The notes: generated by a model not told the origin, from the sequence alone. A DNA stretch of 64,000 bases from Chromobotia macracanthus (GCA_036877525.1 JAZGTH010000015.1:7649001-7713000), one strand, 5' to 3'; numbered from the stretch's first letter, positions 1-12,963 are shown. Numbers and translations: made by a program.

Positions 1-1068
1 GTCTTAATAAATGAAATTGGAGAAAATTAGGAAGGTGGAATTATATTAATTAAGCAAGGCTCTTTGTTTTTCTGTCTACTCCAAGTCAGACCAGTAAAAT
101 TAAGTGTTGTAAGTGTACTAAACTCTTAAAAGTGATTAGTGTACACTCTGGGTGTTTCGTTTAATCATTGGTCAGTAAATTAAATATCCATGAAATTGTT
201 TTGCAGTTAAGAATGTCCGCTCCTATTTGCATTCTGCAAATGCTTCTGAATAAAAGCACCCACTTTACACCACCTTTTATAAAGGTGTGTGTGTACAGTA
301 TGAGCACATTCCTTTGGTTTTTTCTTTGGATGCTCTAAAAGTACTTTGAAATATCAGTGTATAAGAATGCATGAGGGCATGTCTGAATGTCTATGTGACT
401 CCCCACCCCCTCCAACTTTATTTGTCCTGAGGTCCTGTTTTTCCCTCCTCCTCCCCTTACGCCTTTCTGCCTCCCATGTGTACCCCCTGTCCTAATCCCT
501 TCCCAAGCAGGAAGGCCCTAATTGAGGGTGCAGGCTTCAGTTTGTGGCCTGTGGGCGCCCATTACTGTGTTTTCATAAACAAGTGAGGCCTGCCTGACTG
601 ATTCAATATTCATGTGTCTGCCAGCTACTCCTGGCCCTACATACACACACACATACTCTAGCACTGTCAAATTAGCCCTGCATAGCAAATAACACAGAGA
701 GAGGGTGAGAAGATGAAAAGAGGAATAAATAGGGAGGAAAAAAAAGAGGAGTGAAACAAGGTGAAAACTACAGTATTAGGAGTGCTAAATTAGACATCTC
801 ACCTCTCATTTACATTTAATATATTATAATAATTTGTATTTCATTCCTCTATGTAAAAACAAGCATTGTGTAGAATGTATATTTTTGATAACTGAAATAT
901 TGCAGTTCTGTGACATTCATTTATGTTTTTGGAATGCACTCTTTAATTCTTGTTTCAGAACCTTCTGCATTCACTGTTTTTTAATTAGTGTTCTTTATAG
1001 AGGAACCCTAATATCTGATCTTATGCATTAACACTGGTTTCCTCTCTGTTTGTCATTTTCTCCCACAG
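1..1068 (+). other. erfl: 3' part of an erfl intron (no exon seen)
   Basis: This stretch precedes the acceptor (pyrimidine tract then CACAG) at 1059-1068. I see no second exon with good splice sites. Bases about 500-620 are more GC-rich and less repetitive than their surroundings and contain a forkhead-like ATAAACA; they could be a conserved non-coding element but I cannot show it. A short CA run lies near 643-652. The ETS-domain exons of the gene must lie to the left of the window. Confidence 0.6.
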
Positions 1069-1907
1069 GGGCCCCATGTTACTCCAAACCTCCATCCCTG
1101 TTGGGTCCTTATTCGCGAAACACCTCTTTTGACTACCCTTGGGGCTTCAACCCATACCTCCCAGGGGCTTTTTCTCTCAACAACTGCCCTAAATTGCCCC
1201 CAGGCTCCCTTTACTCCTCACACTTCTATCCCAACCCACTGCAGTCCAGCCTGTCTCAGCTACCACACCCCTTCTCTTCCCTCTTAGCCCCTGGAGACAC
1301 AGCCGGGGCAGAACGTGTGCCGACTGGAGGAACTAATGGCTCAGCGGGTGGTCAGCCCCAAAGACTCTGCATTCCACCTTACCCAGGCAGTGTGCCAATT
1401 GGCCGGACTGAGCTGGGGAATGGGGTTATAGGTATGGGTGACCGGGAAAGAGGAGAGACCAACCCCAGTGTTCCAGGAGCAGGTGGGGGTCTTGGCCTGG
1501 GCTTGGGCCTAGGCTTGGGTTTGGGTGGTGTTGGAGGCGGAGGAGGAGGTCATCAGAGCCCTTCTGAGCAGAGAAAGAGCGTGAAGCAGGATCCAGAGTC
1601 TGACTCTGAGCTGGAGATCACAGACCTGAGTGATTGCAGCTCGGAGAATGAAAATGAGCCGGACTTCTCTCTGGGAAAGGAAACAGGGCTTGGTGGTCGC
1701 TCACACCTCCTACAGGGCAAATCTGGGGGTCTTGGGGGAGGCTTGCCCCCTCTTTCCTCTCTTCCTCCACCTGTGTCTCCGCATCCCCTTAAAAGCATGG
1801 TGCCCCTGACTCCTCCACCTTCATCCTTACCTCCACCCCTCTCTCCCTCACTCAGTATGGTTGATCGGCACAGGGAAACAGAGACACTTAAACATGCTCA
1901 CAGTTAA
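1069..1907 (+). CDS. erfl: ETS repressor factor-like protein, last coding exon (partial)
   Basis: This exon encodes about 279 residues of the C-terminal, non-DNA-binding part of an ETS-family repressor of the ERF/ETV3/ERFL group. The first codon is split: one base comes from the previous exon. Recognition rests on the blocks YSKPPSLLGPYSR, YPWGFNPYL, KLPPGSLY and HFYPNPLQSSL, then an acidic serine block DSDSELEITDLSDCSS, in the order I recall from human ERFL. In between is a low-complexity stretch in which Gly-Leu repeats (about 1488-1530) run into poly-Gly. VKQD at about 1581-1592 resembles a SUMO acceptor site, comparable in place to the IKVEP site of ERF. The tail after the acidic block is proline/serine-rich and longer than I expect for human. 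Stop is TAA at 1905-1907. ERF or ETV3 are less likely because their C-termini lack these blocks. Confidence 0.87.
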
Positions 1908-3500
1908 TATGTTCTGTTATGTGATTTTGTTTTGATGTCTTGAAAGTTCTCTCTTTCACTCTCTGTGTATTCCTGCATTAGTGAAATAATGCTGTATATT
2001 CCCATTTCATTTTGTCTTTCTCTGTTCTGGGGACTCCTCCAAAGTCATTCCTTGCTCACGCATTTCCAGTATCAGAGCTTTAAATTTCTGTGAAGCACAC
2101 AGTGTGTGAAATTATCTGAGTTAGGACTTTCAAAGCAAACAGTCATTTGGAGACTGGACCGTTCAGAGTGTTTGTGCAGCACAAAAGCAGCTTTTTCAGA
2201 TAACAATGTTTAAATACCTAAACAATTCTCTGTTAAGATACAAACAGTGATGAGGAGCTACTTTTATGCCAATACAGCACAGTAAAGGAATATGCATATC
2301 TTTTATTACAGACTTTTTGAATTGCACTTCATTCTTGCCCTGCTGAGGCAGTTTGTACTGCTTGGTGTACTTCAAAGACCCTTTCAAAAGTTGTTAATGC
2401 TAAGCTCTGCAATACAGTATTCAGCTGAACAGTGTAACATGCAGAATGCAATAATGGCAACACTGATAGTAATTTTAAGGCTGATTCGGTTGTGTTGCAA
2501 TAAAGCACTTGTATTAAATTGTGCTGAGTTAAAGAGATTCAGACAAATATATGGTCACACATTGCCATCTTGTGGCTACATACATAAACATATCTTGAAG
2601 CCCTACAGTTTCTCAAAAGAAACTTTTTATAAATTAAAATGTATTTATTTATTTATTTATGTTTGGCTATGTCCAATCCATGTTAAAATGTCTTTTTTAA
2701 AACATTCAAAACCTTTAAAAGGCTGAAAATGAAGTACAGTCAATACTGCTCATGTCAGTGAATATTTAAAGTTTGTATTTATTCAATTGTATATATTTTA
2801 TTATTGTGTACATTGTTTAATTACTGTTACGATATGGAATAGTTGTATTGGTGTTATTTTACTCTGTACCTAAATGAAGAGTGATCTATAAGACAAGGAA
2901 ACTGAGAAGTATATATGTGTAGTGGCCTAAAATTGACAGAGACTAAGCTCAAAAGGGTGCAGTTTGGACAGGGAAGTGTGCAAAGTTTTATCTGCTTTCT
3001 CTAGCTGTGCCCTATAAAAACAATTCTCCAGATAATTCAGAGCAGATGACCCTACTGGACTGAGATGCAAGGGTCTTCTGCTAGTTATTACAGCTGATAT
3101 TGAAGGATGATTATCCAATTTGAATGTAAAGACAATGAATAGTAAAAATGCACATGGATAAACAGGTTAGCAATTTCAGACAATTCCTCTACTACAGAGG
3201 GAAAAGTACATATTTTATCAACCAGTGCCAACAATATTCTTCTGGTTCTTAGGTAAATTCTTATCTGATTTTAGATATAAAGAGTTGTTATATGATGGTT
3301 GGTCTGCTCTCTGGTCCCCCCAAAGGAGATTGCAGCTGTACATAGACTTTGTGTATTTGTGTGTACACATTGACAAGAAAAAACAATTTACCTTACAGTA
3401 AAGCTTTTTTGTTTTATTGTGAGATTTAAAACAGAAAGGATGACCAGAACAAAAAAAATTAACAAAGAGTTATATCTTCAACAGCAATAAACATTATTCT
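1908..3500 (+). other. erfl: erfl 3' untranslated region
   Basis: No coding exon is evident. AT-rich sequence following the stop contains AATAAA at 2499-2504 and another at 3486-3491. The second is the more likely last site because the sequence after it becomes CpG-containing and leads into the next promoter. A TTTA run lies at about 2643-2660. The exact 3' end is inferred only. Confidence 0.55.
3486..3491 (+). terminator. candidate poly(A) signal of erfl
   Basis: A canonical AATAAA lies about 1.6 kb after the erfl stop and about 350 bases before the CpG-rich arhgef1 promoter. An earlier one at 2499-2504 may give a shorter transcript. Confidence 0.45.
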
Positions 3501-3839
3501 GGAGAGTAAGAGTTTTCTCTGTAGTTCTATGTATTATTGTTGGTGATAAAACATCCCACTTATTGAGCTTTTCTGTCTGTTCTGACCTGTGCTACCACGA
3601 CACTTCCTGTTAATTTGATCAGTTTTATGTGAGCTAAACACGGTTAATATGCGGGATTTCTTCAGGGTCATTGTAAATGTTTGACGTTCTTATTGACCCT
3701 ATTAGAGTAACGTAAATGCACGATGATGAAAACAACTGGAGGCCTCCTGCGCACACGCCAATAATAATATTGCATAAGCATGAGGTGCAGTATATTTTAT
3801 ATTTAAATAGGACTAATGCACCATACAAAGCAAACTAGG

Positions 3840-4282
3840 AAAACACCAAGAACGGATTTACAAGTAACGCGTATCCGAACCGCTCGCCGATTAAAGTGCG
3901 GGGAACAAATTCAGTGTAACACTACGCGGAACTATACGGTCGTGCAATGAAAGGGATCTCGATATTTTTGGACATCTTTCGGCCTCTGGTGGTCGCAATT
4001 CATACAGCAAGAGGCAGCGGTCTGCGAAAAGTTACAGATTCACGATACACCCCGTTTTAGCGAAGAGCGTTGGGGAAGCATTGAATTGGTCTACCGGTCA
4101 GATCGGCACCTACTGACCAGTCGTATAATAATGCTATAGCCCCGCTTTTGTATCTGTTGTCAAACACGGCGCGCTTGATCCGTCTCCACTTCCGCGTACA
4201 ATGTTTTTTTCCACCGACCTACGACAACTTTAGAACAGGAAGCCTCCGCTGGCGCTTGACACTTCGATCCCCTTATTAAGAA
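3840..4282 (+). promoter_or_regulatory. arhgef1: arhgef1 promoter and untranslated first exon
   Basis: CpG frequency rises sharply here compared with the AT-rich flanks, as expected of a vertebrate promoter. The region ends in a strong splice donor, AAG|GTAAGT, at 4282/4283. If this exon is joined to the next one at 12899, the frame carries a TAA just before the junction, so the exon is non-coding and translation starts later, at 12937. No TATA box is clear. A small inverted repeat, GGTCAG...CTGACC, lies near 4096-4118. Confidence 0.6.
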
Positions 4283-4739
4283 GGTAAGTTTTCAGATTAA
4301 ACGTGTCGATTACAGGAGCAAATGTTGGAGATGGGTTGGGATTTTGAGTAATTGTATTGTTTTGTTTTATCTGGATGATGTGATTTGTCATTGGAGGGGA
4401 TTCGCATGCTTGATTAGTACGATCCTGCCACTTTGTGCTCAGCTAGAGGAATGTTGTGTTTGGCTGCAATATAACCTTTGCCAGCATTCCTGTTATTTCG
4501 GCCGCTCGGCGCATTTATTTTTCAGCAAACCCACCGCTACGATGGTGTCTGAATTTCGGGTACTTAAGATGCCCTGAATGAGCAATTAAAATCGCCATCG
4601 CCGTTTGATAGATGAACAATTTCAGATTAAATGTGGACCGTATGCAAGAGCAATGTAAACATTACCGTTTGCCTTCTCGTTTGTCTTTTAGTTTTTGATA
4701 AGCAGCTAAACGTCATTAGCTATCACGATTTATTATCTT

Positions 4740-5140
4740 GATAACACTTTTCTATAAGTTTCCTCTTTTAACATGGTTAACATTAGTTATCTAATTTGTT
4801 ATCTTGATAACACTTATATAAGGTTCCTTTTTTATCACTGTTAACTACCTTGGTTAACATGAACTAACAATTAACAATACGTATACAGCATTTATTGATT
4901 TTAGCTAATGTTAATTCCAACCTTTACTAATGCATTTCTAAAAATAAAATATGTTTTAAACATCTGTTAGCATTAGTTCATGTACAATGAACTAACATGA
5001 ATGAACAATCAACAATTGTATTTGTATTAACATTAACAGATAATAATAAATGCTGTAAAAATATGTTGCTCATTGTGAGTTAATGTTAGCTAATGCATTA
5101 ACTAATTGTAACGAATGAGACCTTATTGTAAAGTGTTACC
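4740..5140. mobile_element. Degenerate fold-back/MITE-like repeat with TTAAC-rich body
   Basis: The left end GATAACACTTATATAAGG (4806) is an imperfect inverted copy of the right end CCTTATTGTAAAGTGTTACC (5121-5140). The body is full of GTTAAC, TTAGTTCA and AATGCATTAACTAA words whose inverse appears in the other half, so the whole unit could fold back on itself. The left end is duplicated: a similar GATAACACTT begins at 4740. I know this type as a common non-autonomous repeat of teleost genomes but cannot name the family safely. Confidence 0.65.
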
Positions 5141-7617
5141 ATGACTTTATACATTTATAATAAGCTGCTTATGTCGACTGTAGTTCTTAGTACACATTTA
5201 TGGCTTGGAAGGTGAAACAAAACTCAGTTTTGTATTATGAATTATGATTTATTGGCCATTTCCAATGTCAGTATGTAAAGTTCCATTTTAATGCGGCTGT
5301 GTGTTTTTGCTGTTGTTATTTAAGCGTGTGTCAAAGTAAATTAATGTTTTGGTCTGAGCCATGTAAAAGCCATTGTTTACATTTTATGTTTTGCTCCCAT
5401 GTAATTTGTTGTGCAGAAATCATTGTAAGCCATTACATTTTTGGGCAAGGAGCACTTAAGAAACATTGTTAGTCTTTATGTAGTTCTTAGGGAATCCTGG
5501 GATTAGATTGCATCAACCTTTATGCAGTGAGTCTTGTTCATATTCATTGGGTGCATTTGAAGAGAAATTACAGTAATCCATTAACCTGCCTGTCTGTCTT
5601 TATTTCCCACTGTTGTTGTAAATAAGCTTTGTAAATATTCTTGTTTTCTCAACACTGTTTCATTTTGGCAAAATCTGTATTAGTTTTTAGTAAATCTGCA
5701 TCTTTTGTATTAGTAAGCTGAAGCTTGTTTGGACTCAGCATTCCAAAAATAATGTCACCTTGAAAATGGTATGTATTCACTTGAAACTGGTATAAATGGA
5801 AAGCATTTTTAGGTCATTACTGTTCAAATTACTTTGTAATGTGGTAAGACTGACACACAGTAATCACAAACAAAAGCATTGTTGTACTTGAAGCAGTTTT
5901 GTGGTATTGCGATACTGAAGAATGTAACAGAAAAACAGGAAGACTACACAAAGTGAAGAACAGGTTTAGGTCAACAATAAAGAGCTTCAGGCCTTTATGG
6001 CTTTAAGTGGTAAAACCCTTTACAAAGAGAATCTTAATTACAGCAGTTCGGTGGAAAAGCTGGAATGATTAGCTTGTCACATAAGTCAGTTAGATGAGCG
6101 GTGAGGTTCAAGCCTGTGTATACTAAGGATCTCAAAGCAAGCAGCATGCATGCATGCTAATTTAGAATCCTTACATCTGTGCAATAATATTTAAGGTATG
6201 TAAAACACAAAAAAAATTTGGATTTTTTTTTTACTCTATTTACTCTGTATGTGATGTTCTGAATGTAATCAGCTAGTCGTTTTCTGTTTAGATTGGTATA
6301 AGTCAGTGTCAAGTGTTGGAGGCTATGCTCCCAGATTTGTCATTGAGTTGGATAATAACTGATGCAAAGGAGGCCTTACCACTTCCTCTTCCTATTCTGA
6401 CATCGCTCATCTCTTTCTCTGTCTCTACCTTTCTCTCCCTCTCTCTCACACACTCTTAAACACAGAGAAACAAGTACAATCTTGTCCAGACTATCGACAG
6501 CTACTGACTTTTCTTTCAGGAATGTGGAATGTTTCTTTTAATTTCATTTTGTGTCCCTCCTTTACGTTTATTTTTCTCGCTGTTAGTCTTGTATGCACTG
6601 TGTTGTTTTGCTCCAGACTGTAAGCGACTATGTGTTTTAGTCAACTCATTAGACGGTAGGAATTATAGCCAGAGGCACATGCAAAATAATTCTAATAAAA
6701 GTGGTAGACAGCAATGTGAAACAGTAAAGGGTGGTGAAATATGCAAGTTAAAGTACCTGTCGCATGTTCTGTGTTCTTACTCTTTGGTCCTTATGTTATG
6801 GGTGAAGTCAGACCAAAGGACCAGCAAACTGTTCTTAATTTTTTCTTTAAAAAGTCTGCTGAGAAAAACAAGATGTTTAATTTGTAAAATCCCTGCAGAG
6901 AATTACTTTCAAACTTTGCGCATGCATGAGTTCTTATCTCTGTGCAGCAGGTGAGAAAACAACGTCACAATACAGTAGATGCTTGTTGTGATTAACAGAA
7001 GAACATGAGTGTTGCATATCTTTTAATGCATTAAGTTATTAATGAGCTAATTCGGTCTTTTTGAAGATAAGAATTTTCAAATAGCTACTGAAAAGACCCT
7101 AGGCCTGTATATAAGCCGTAAGAACACGTTTTTCAGTCGACATCAGAAAAGGAGATAAATAGAAAAGCAGAGTGACTCTTATGTTATGTGTTTCCATACA
7201 ATGACAAAACTCTCACAGTGTGCTGGGGAAGTGTAAACGTGTAATGTGATGTTTTTGGCACATTTTGCTAAAGCAACAGAAACTGTTGGTTTTCCCAGAC
7301 TCATTAACAAAGAACTTTTATGTGCAGTCATGAGTAATAGTGGTGGTGCATTTACTAGTGGGAGGGTTATTTATGAAAGTGGTCAGTGGATGTGTTCACT
7401 GTGTGAAATCATGTTGTGTGTTCTGATGTAAAGGCGGGTGTTGTCACATTACCTTTTACAGATACAGCCAGGTGCACCTTTGATTTACATAGTTGTTGCT
7501 TGAGGAAAATATAAGGGCGAAAGCCTAAAGTGAGCTGCATGTAAATATCTAACAGTGAGTTGCAGAACGGGACAAATTACAATGTGTGATCAAGACAAAA
7601 ACAGAGTTTTGAAGGTT

Positions 7618-7863
7618 TCGTTCATAACAGTCATTACTCACTTACACTAAAGTTGTTCCAGGTCTGAATTCCCATTGTGAAGCACATGAAGAAAATTCTG
7701 AAGAATTTTGATACTTCTATTGAAACAAAAGTGAATGGTTGTCAGTTACTAACATGCTTTGAATTTTGTGTTATTGAAAAAGATCGTCATGCAGGTTTGG
7801 AACAATATGAGGGTTATGTAAATAATGACAGAATTAAAAATTCTGTGTGAACTGTTCATTTAA
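7618..7863. mobile_element. Old fold-back element of the TTAAAGGG...CCCTTTAA (Angel-like) type
   Basis: The order of words matches the family: 'TCATTACTCACTTACA', 'GTTGTTCCAGGTCTGAATT', then the inverse half 'CAGGTTTGGAACAATATGAGGG', 'AATAATGACAGAATT' and 'GTGTGAACTGTTCATTTAA'. The outer left end is worn. The family name is from memory. Confidence 0.6.
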
Positions 7864-9807
7864 GAGAGCGCATGAAGCTTGTCATCATACGGAGAGAAAA
7901 GACTGGTACAAAAAGTGAAATGGAAAGGAAGAAGAGACAGTGGAGATCAGATTAAGCAAAGTGAATACTGAGAAGGGACTTGTTTGAGAGTGCCTCCCTG
8001 AGCTACTACTGAATGATGACATGATTATTATAAACAGTGAGAGAGGGGGTGGACTTAGCACTTAGCCTTATACATAAGCTCCCAGACAGTCATCCACCTG
8101 GAAATGTTTTACCTCAAAAAGACAATTAAAAAAAAAATTACAATTAAATAACAAACTTTTATTGCAGAATGAATGCAGTTGCTTTAACAACAAAACAAGC
8201 GTCACACTGAATGCTTGCCTGTTTGGCTTTATAAGTATAATAATATGTAAGAACCATAAATGTGTTACTGTAAATGCTTTGTCTGTTCGTTTTTATAAAA
8301 CAGAGGCATGAGTCCTAAACTCAGTTTAACTTTCTTTTATAAAGTTAAACAGATTATTAGGTAGAATGTTTGTGCCTGAAAGCTTCAGTCCCCATTTACT
8401 TTTAATTGTTTTGGATAAAAGCACAGTCAACATTCTTATGAATTTCCCTTGTGTTTCCCATATCCGAAAAAAGTGTGTAAATGACTTCAAAATTACAATT
8501 TCTGCATAAACAGCCTTTAAGTTAACAAAGAAAATTATTTTGATGCACAGAGATGTTGTGTCACTTATAACACCAACTTTTCACTATGTTTCCACTTATT
8601 ACAGCTCGTTACAAGCCAGGCAGAATGAATAGTTAACATAGGTGGAATCATTTATTGCCATCACTGTATTTTTGACGTATGGTCATATGGCAGACAGTGT
8701 TGTGGCATTCCAGAATCCTTCTTCAGATGTCTGCCGGCGGGATGTGATGAAGGCAGGAACTGGTGAAAAGAAGCGGATTGCAGTCAGGTTGAGTCAGATC
8801 TCACAGGGTGGAGTGATGAACTGACAGAATGATGGATGCCATGACAGGAAAGTGGAGAGAAAAGTGAGCGAGGATGGCGGAGGGCAGAAAAATGATTTGA
8901 TGCGGTGATGCTGCCAGTCTTCAGATCAGGAGTTGAACTCTGGTGTGTGGAGTGATCACCTGTCTCCATTGGCACTTGTTTTGAACAAATTTCTGGATTT
9001 CAATTTTGCTGTCTTTTTCATGTTTATCTTGCACATTTTCAGGGGACACAGATGCAGTTATCTCTCAAATGTTTGTTTTAGCAGTGCAGCGCAGTGACAG
9101 GGTAATCTGATAACTGTTAACAGTACAAGGTTGGCTCCTGGAGTCTGCTTCAGGCGGATAGGCTGGACGAGGGTGGGTTTATTCCTGGCTGTAGTTAACA
9201 GTGCTGGAGCTTCCTGGCATTCCCTGCCCTCCATCTCTCAGCCACTGGACACAAATGCAACATGATGTAAAGTTACGGACAAACTGTGCTCCATTCAAAG
9301 ATGCCCAATGTCAGAACAGGCATGGGCACGTGTACGCAAAACATCCAGCGTACCCACTCAAACACAGACACATATTCAGACATCAACTCACTCTTACACA
9401 CACATGCACGCATTGACTCATACACGTTGTCTGTGTGCCAGTGGTAAAGCACGACTGTTGGGCAGTTGTACAGGCCAGGTTTGTGTGTAGTCAAAGGGCC
9501 CTGTGTTTGCAGTAGGCTGATTACTCCTCATACCCAGAGCCCACATTTGGAAACAGTTAGAGGGAGAATGCAGGCTGCCGTGGCTTCTCCTACCAAGCTA
9601 TGCCCCTTTGCTGCCCCGAACTGTAGACTCACTGCTTACCAGCATTTGCATCCATTGGACAGAGGTTAACCCCCTCCAACTGAACTCTTACTCAGATATA
9701 ATGCTGATCAGCCTGTCAGGCAGTAAGGTGGACACCTTTCTCCAATTTGAAGCATGTGCTAATGCACAACAGGCTCACACAGTTGCTACTCTGACTTTAG
9801 TGATGGA

Positions 9808-9937
9808 TTTACATGTACAATTTGCCAGGCACTTTTATTCACAGTGCGTTAAGCATATACATTCTTTATCAGTGTGATAGTTCCCTGGGAATTGAACCGA
9901 CAACCATTGTGCTGCTAATGCAGGGCTCTACAGGAAC
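9808..9937 (-). mobile_element. tRNA-derived SINE, minus orientation
   Basis: On the + strand it runs tail to head: a variant of TTTGGCAGACGCTTTTATCC, then CCCTGGGAATTGAACC (complement of the B box) and CTCTACAGGAAC (complement of the tRNA 5' end). It is a decayed copy of a SINE that recurs at 14841, 17704, 38279 and 59020. Confidence 0.7.
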
Positions 9938-9967
9938 AAAACTTTTTAATGCAGCCATTTGACCCCT

Positions 9968-10030
9968 TAACATTTACATTTACATTTATTCATTTAGCAG
10001 ACACTTTTATCCAAAGCGTCTGCTAAATGA
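9968..10030. repeat. SINE tail fragment with perfect 12-bp inverted repeat
   Basis: CATTTAGCAGAC at 9991-10002 is exactly inverted at 10018-10029 (GTCTGCTAAATG), with a 15-base loop between. The sequence before it is the (CATTTA)n tail common to the SINEs of this window, and the loop holds the usual TTTTATCCAAAGC. Confidence 0.75.
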
Positions 10031-12898
10031 ACAGTCATTTTATATCATACTGGTGATAACTTTGGCAGGTATTTGTAAGAATCTTTTTGGTATTTAATTG
10101 TTTGTTCAACCCAACCAGCAAACTAAGCTTGTGTAAGTTTCTGGGATGAACATACAACCTCTTGTGTTAAAACAAGACTGTGTAAGAAAGAAAATAAGAT
10201 GAAGATGGAAAGAGATAGGACTGAGGTAGGGAGGCAGTCGGAAAATTCACAGGCTTTGCCAACCTCATCCAACATGTTTTTTTGGCCTTCCGTCTCAAGA
10301 GAAGCATATTTGTTTGATTTCATCATGCTGATTTAGGTGATTTTAATACTGAGAATGTCTCAGATATTACAAATCGCTTGAAAATGGATTGGTAATGGAT
10401 GTCCTTGAAATATGGCTGATTGAAAAACTATAAGTATTGGCTACTGTACAAAATATTAAAGAATTGGTATTTTAAGACACTAACAATTTTAGAACGTAAT
10501 AAGAACATTTTAAAAGTTAGGAACATTCAAAACATCCAGTTTTTTAGACGTTGTATTAAAGCTACTGTTTGATATAAGAATGTTTTTAAATTCTGTAACA
10601 ACTTATTTCAACAACAACTTAATCTAACATTTTTGATATGATGTATAACATTAAACGTTACTGCAAGAACAGTTTTGATAACTTTGAGAGAACTTTTAGA
10701 GAACATGAGCCAATGTCCTAAAAACGTTCCCTGTTAGCTGGTTCAGGTGTTTGATTATGGTTGAAGGTAAACTCCTGCAGTTGGCTACCCCTAATGTAGG
10801 AGATAATGGAATGGATATAGAGAATGAAAGCAATGGGAGGAGAAAGTGTTACTGAGAGGTTAACACCTCTTAACATCTGTTCTTGTCTGTAGTAGTGAAG
10901 CCATGTGCCTGCACGCCGCCCTTTCTCTGCTCGTTTTGGAGCAGCTGCCTCTGAGAGAAGCTCAGAGATCTCTAATCTCCTGCAGTATTGAAATACCACA
11001 CGGTCCAAGGAGAAATAAAGAAAGAGAGAGAGCAGTCATTTCATGGTTTATGAAGAGATAGAGTTAGACCTCATTAACCCTGCCTGTAACACCCCAGTGC
11101 AGCAGTGTTCTCATTCTCAGTCAAATCTCCAGACTTTGTGTAGCAGAATACCAACACTGTCACTATCTCTCTCTTTATTTAAAAGAGCTTGTGTTTAATG
11201 CTGGCTTATTGATCGTCATTTATCAAAATGGCATTTTAGCATGTAATTCTCATAAGGGCTCATTTTCATCCTCTGAATAATGGTAAAAGTACATGAATTT
11301 TGTAGGCCTCAGCTATGATTATGATGAGAACAGAGTTATGAATCTACTTTCTGTGGCAGTTTCTAATGTTCACCATTTCTCGCCGTTCTTTTATTTTTTT
11401 TGTCTTGATGTCATTTGTTGTTTTTCATCTTTTTGTCTGCCTGCCTGTCTGCCGATCATTTTCCTCCTCAGTTTCTTCAGTTTTTTTTTAAATGCAGGTG
11501 TTGAGGACCTGTAATATGGATCTGTTTAGTAATTTTCTTACAAATTAGGCTATATATTAGGCATTTGTGCACTCCTCTTTGCTTTAATGTCAGCATTCAC
11601 TAATGCTGGCATGGCATAACCTGATGATCCAGTTTATTCCAGCATGGTTTAAGCATCTGGTTTGTTTAATGGAAACAAGAAACCTTTTGTACAAATGTGC
11701 TGGTCAATGTTGCAGATTTACTTGTTTGGTTAGTAGCATAAAAGTCCTTCATTTTCAGATTTATTTTTTAGAATTTTGGACAATCCTAAAACTTTATTTG
11801 AAGGTCTTGTTTAGATTTTGAGTCTTATATTTGATGTGATTCTAAAATCAAAAAATAATTTTACTATCCTATCATAAAAGAAAGCAAATACATCATCACT
11901 AAATGTATCACACTTTCTCCATAAATATTTTCACTTCACTATTTATTATGTCATACACTTGACATGTATGTCTCTCTTCTGTTTTCCTTTGCTCTGTGGT
12001 CTCTGACTTTTACAGACAGGTTACCAAAAAATGCCTCTGATCATTTCCTGAGGAAATTACACCCACTTCCTCCCTCCCTCTCTTTCTCTTGCTCTCTCTT
12101 GCTCTCTCTCTCTCTCTTTACCTCTGTATGCTTGCCTGCACTGTAGACGCAGCTCTTTGGAGAGCTTTGAAGATCTCAGAGACTGTGCTGATGAAAGCAG
12201 CTGATAAACCTCAAACACAAACACAGCTCCATTAGCAGTTATTTTAGGCCTCTGCTATCACACTTGCTCCAGTGCAGAGGACAAGGCCATTGTCCCAGCA
12301 GCTGCATAGGGTTGTCTGGTATGCAGTCATTTCTCTGCTATCTGCTTTGTTGTCCCCAAGTGAGTGTATTTTTACTGCATAGCTCTATGCAGTTGGGTTC
12401 AACCCTTCGCCAAATGCCACTATTGATTCTCATTGAAATAGCTCTATACTTAGATCATAAGAAGCCTTTGTTTTAGATATTGGAGAACAAGTGAAATAAA
12501 ACATCAGTAGAATGCTGGCCAGTAAACAAACCTTGTCCGATTCTCTCCAGCACTGAAGATCTCATATCCACAATTCCAAAGGCTGAAGATAATAAAGAAA
12601 GGGGCACAACAAATAAACCAAACAATGGATCTTTTGACTGTGGAGGACTAAAGCCACTGTTGTTCATTCAAACTCGTCCTTATTGATAAAGCGTATCTGG
12701 GTTCAGTTCCACATCAGTCTATCTGTTATTGATTTATTGGCTTGTTCTGAAGATCTTGTTCTCATCTTTGTATACTTGTATCTGCTGGCCCATCCTGCTT
12801 GCCCCTGGCAGTATGTTTTGTATGTTCTCCATTTGTTTGTGCTTCTTCATTTGATGAAGGACATTGCTCCATTCATTCATGATGTCGTGTCTTTGCAG

Positions 12899-12963
12899 GA
12901 GCTCGGTTAACCAGCATTGGCCTGACATACGACAGCATGGATTATGAAGACGCCCATAACGGG
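12899..12963 (+). CDS. arhgef1: arhgef1 start exon
   Basis: Acceptor TTTGCAG ends at 12898 and donor GGG|GTAAAG is at 12963/12964. The frame that continues into the RhoGEF is open through the whole exon, with ATG at 12937 as its first methionine (MDYEDAHNG). The exon before it (ending 4282) puts a stop codon upstream in this frame, so 12937 is the best start. A different first exon could extend the protein upstream. Confidence 0.75.

Larger units (their letters stand above)
4283..12898 (+). other. arhgef1: arhgef1 intron 1 (8.6 kb)
   Basis: I see no coding exon with convincing splice sites. It contains a fold-back element (4740-5140), an old TTAAAGGG-type element (7618-7863), a SINE (9808-9937) and a SINE tail with a perfect inverted repeat (9968-10030). 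CT-rich runs occur near 6405-6450 and 12060-12120. The rest is unremarkable AT-rich DNA; enhancers may be present but cannot be read directly. Confidence 0.6.

Noticed and set aside
2292..2726. Open frame of 144 codons after erfl
   Set aside because: Lies in the AT-rich 3' UTR, contains an AATAAA, and the peptide is low-complexity Leu/Ile/Cys/Phe typical of non-coding frames.
6529..6954. Open frame of 141 codons in arhgef1 intron 1
   Set aside because: Composition is like the surrounding intron, no homology recognised, no promoter or splice signals; likely chance.
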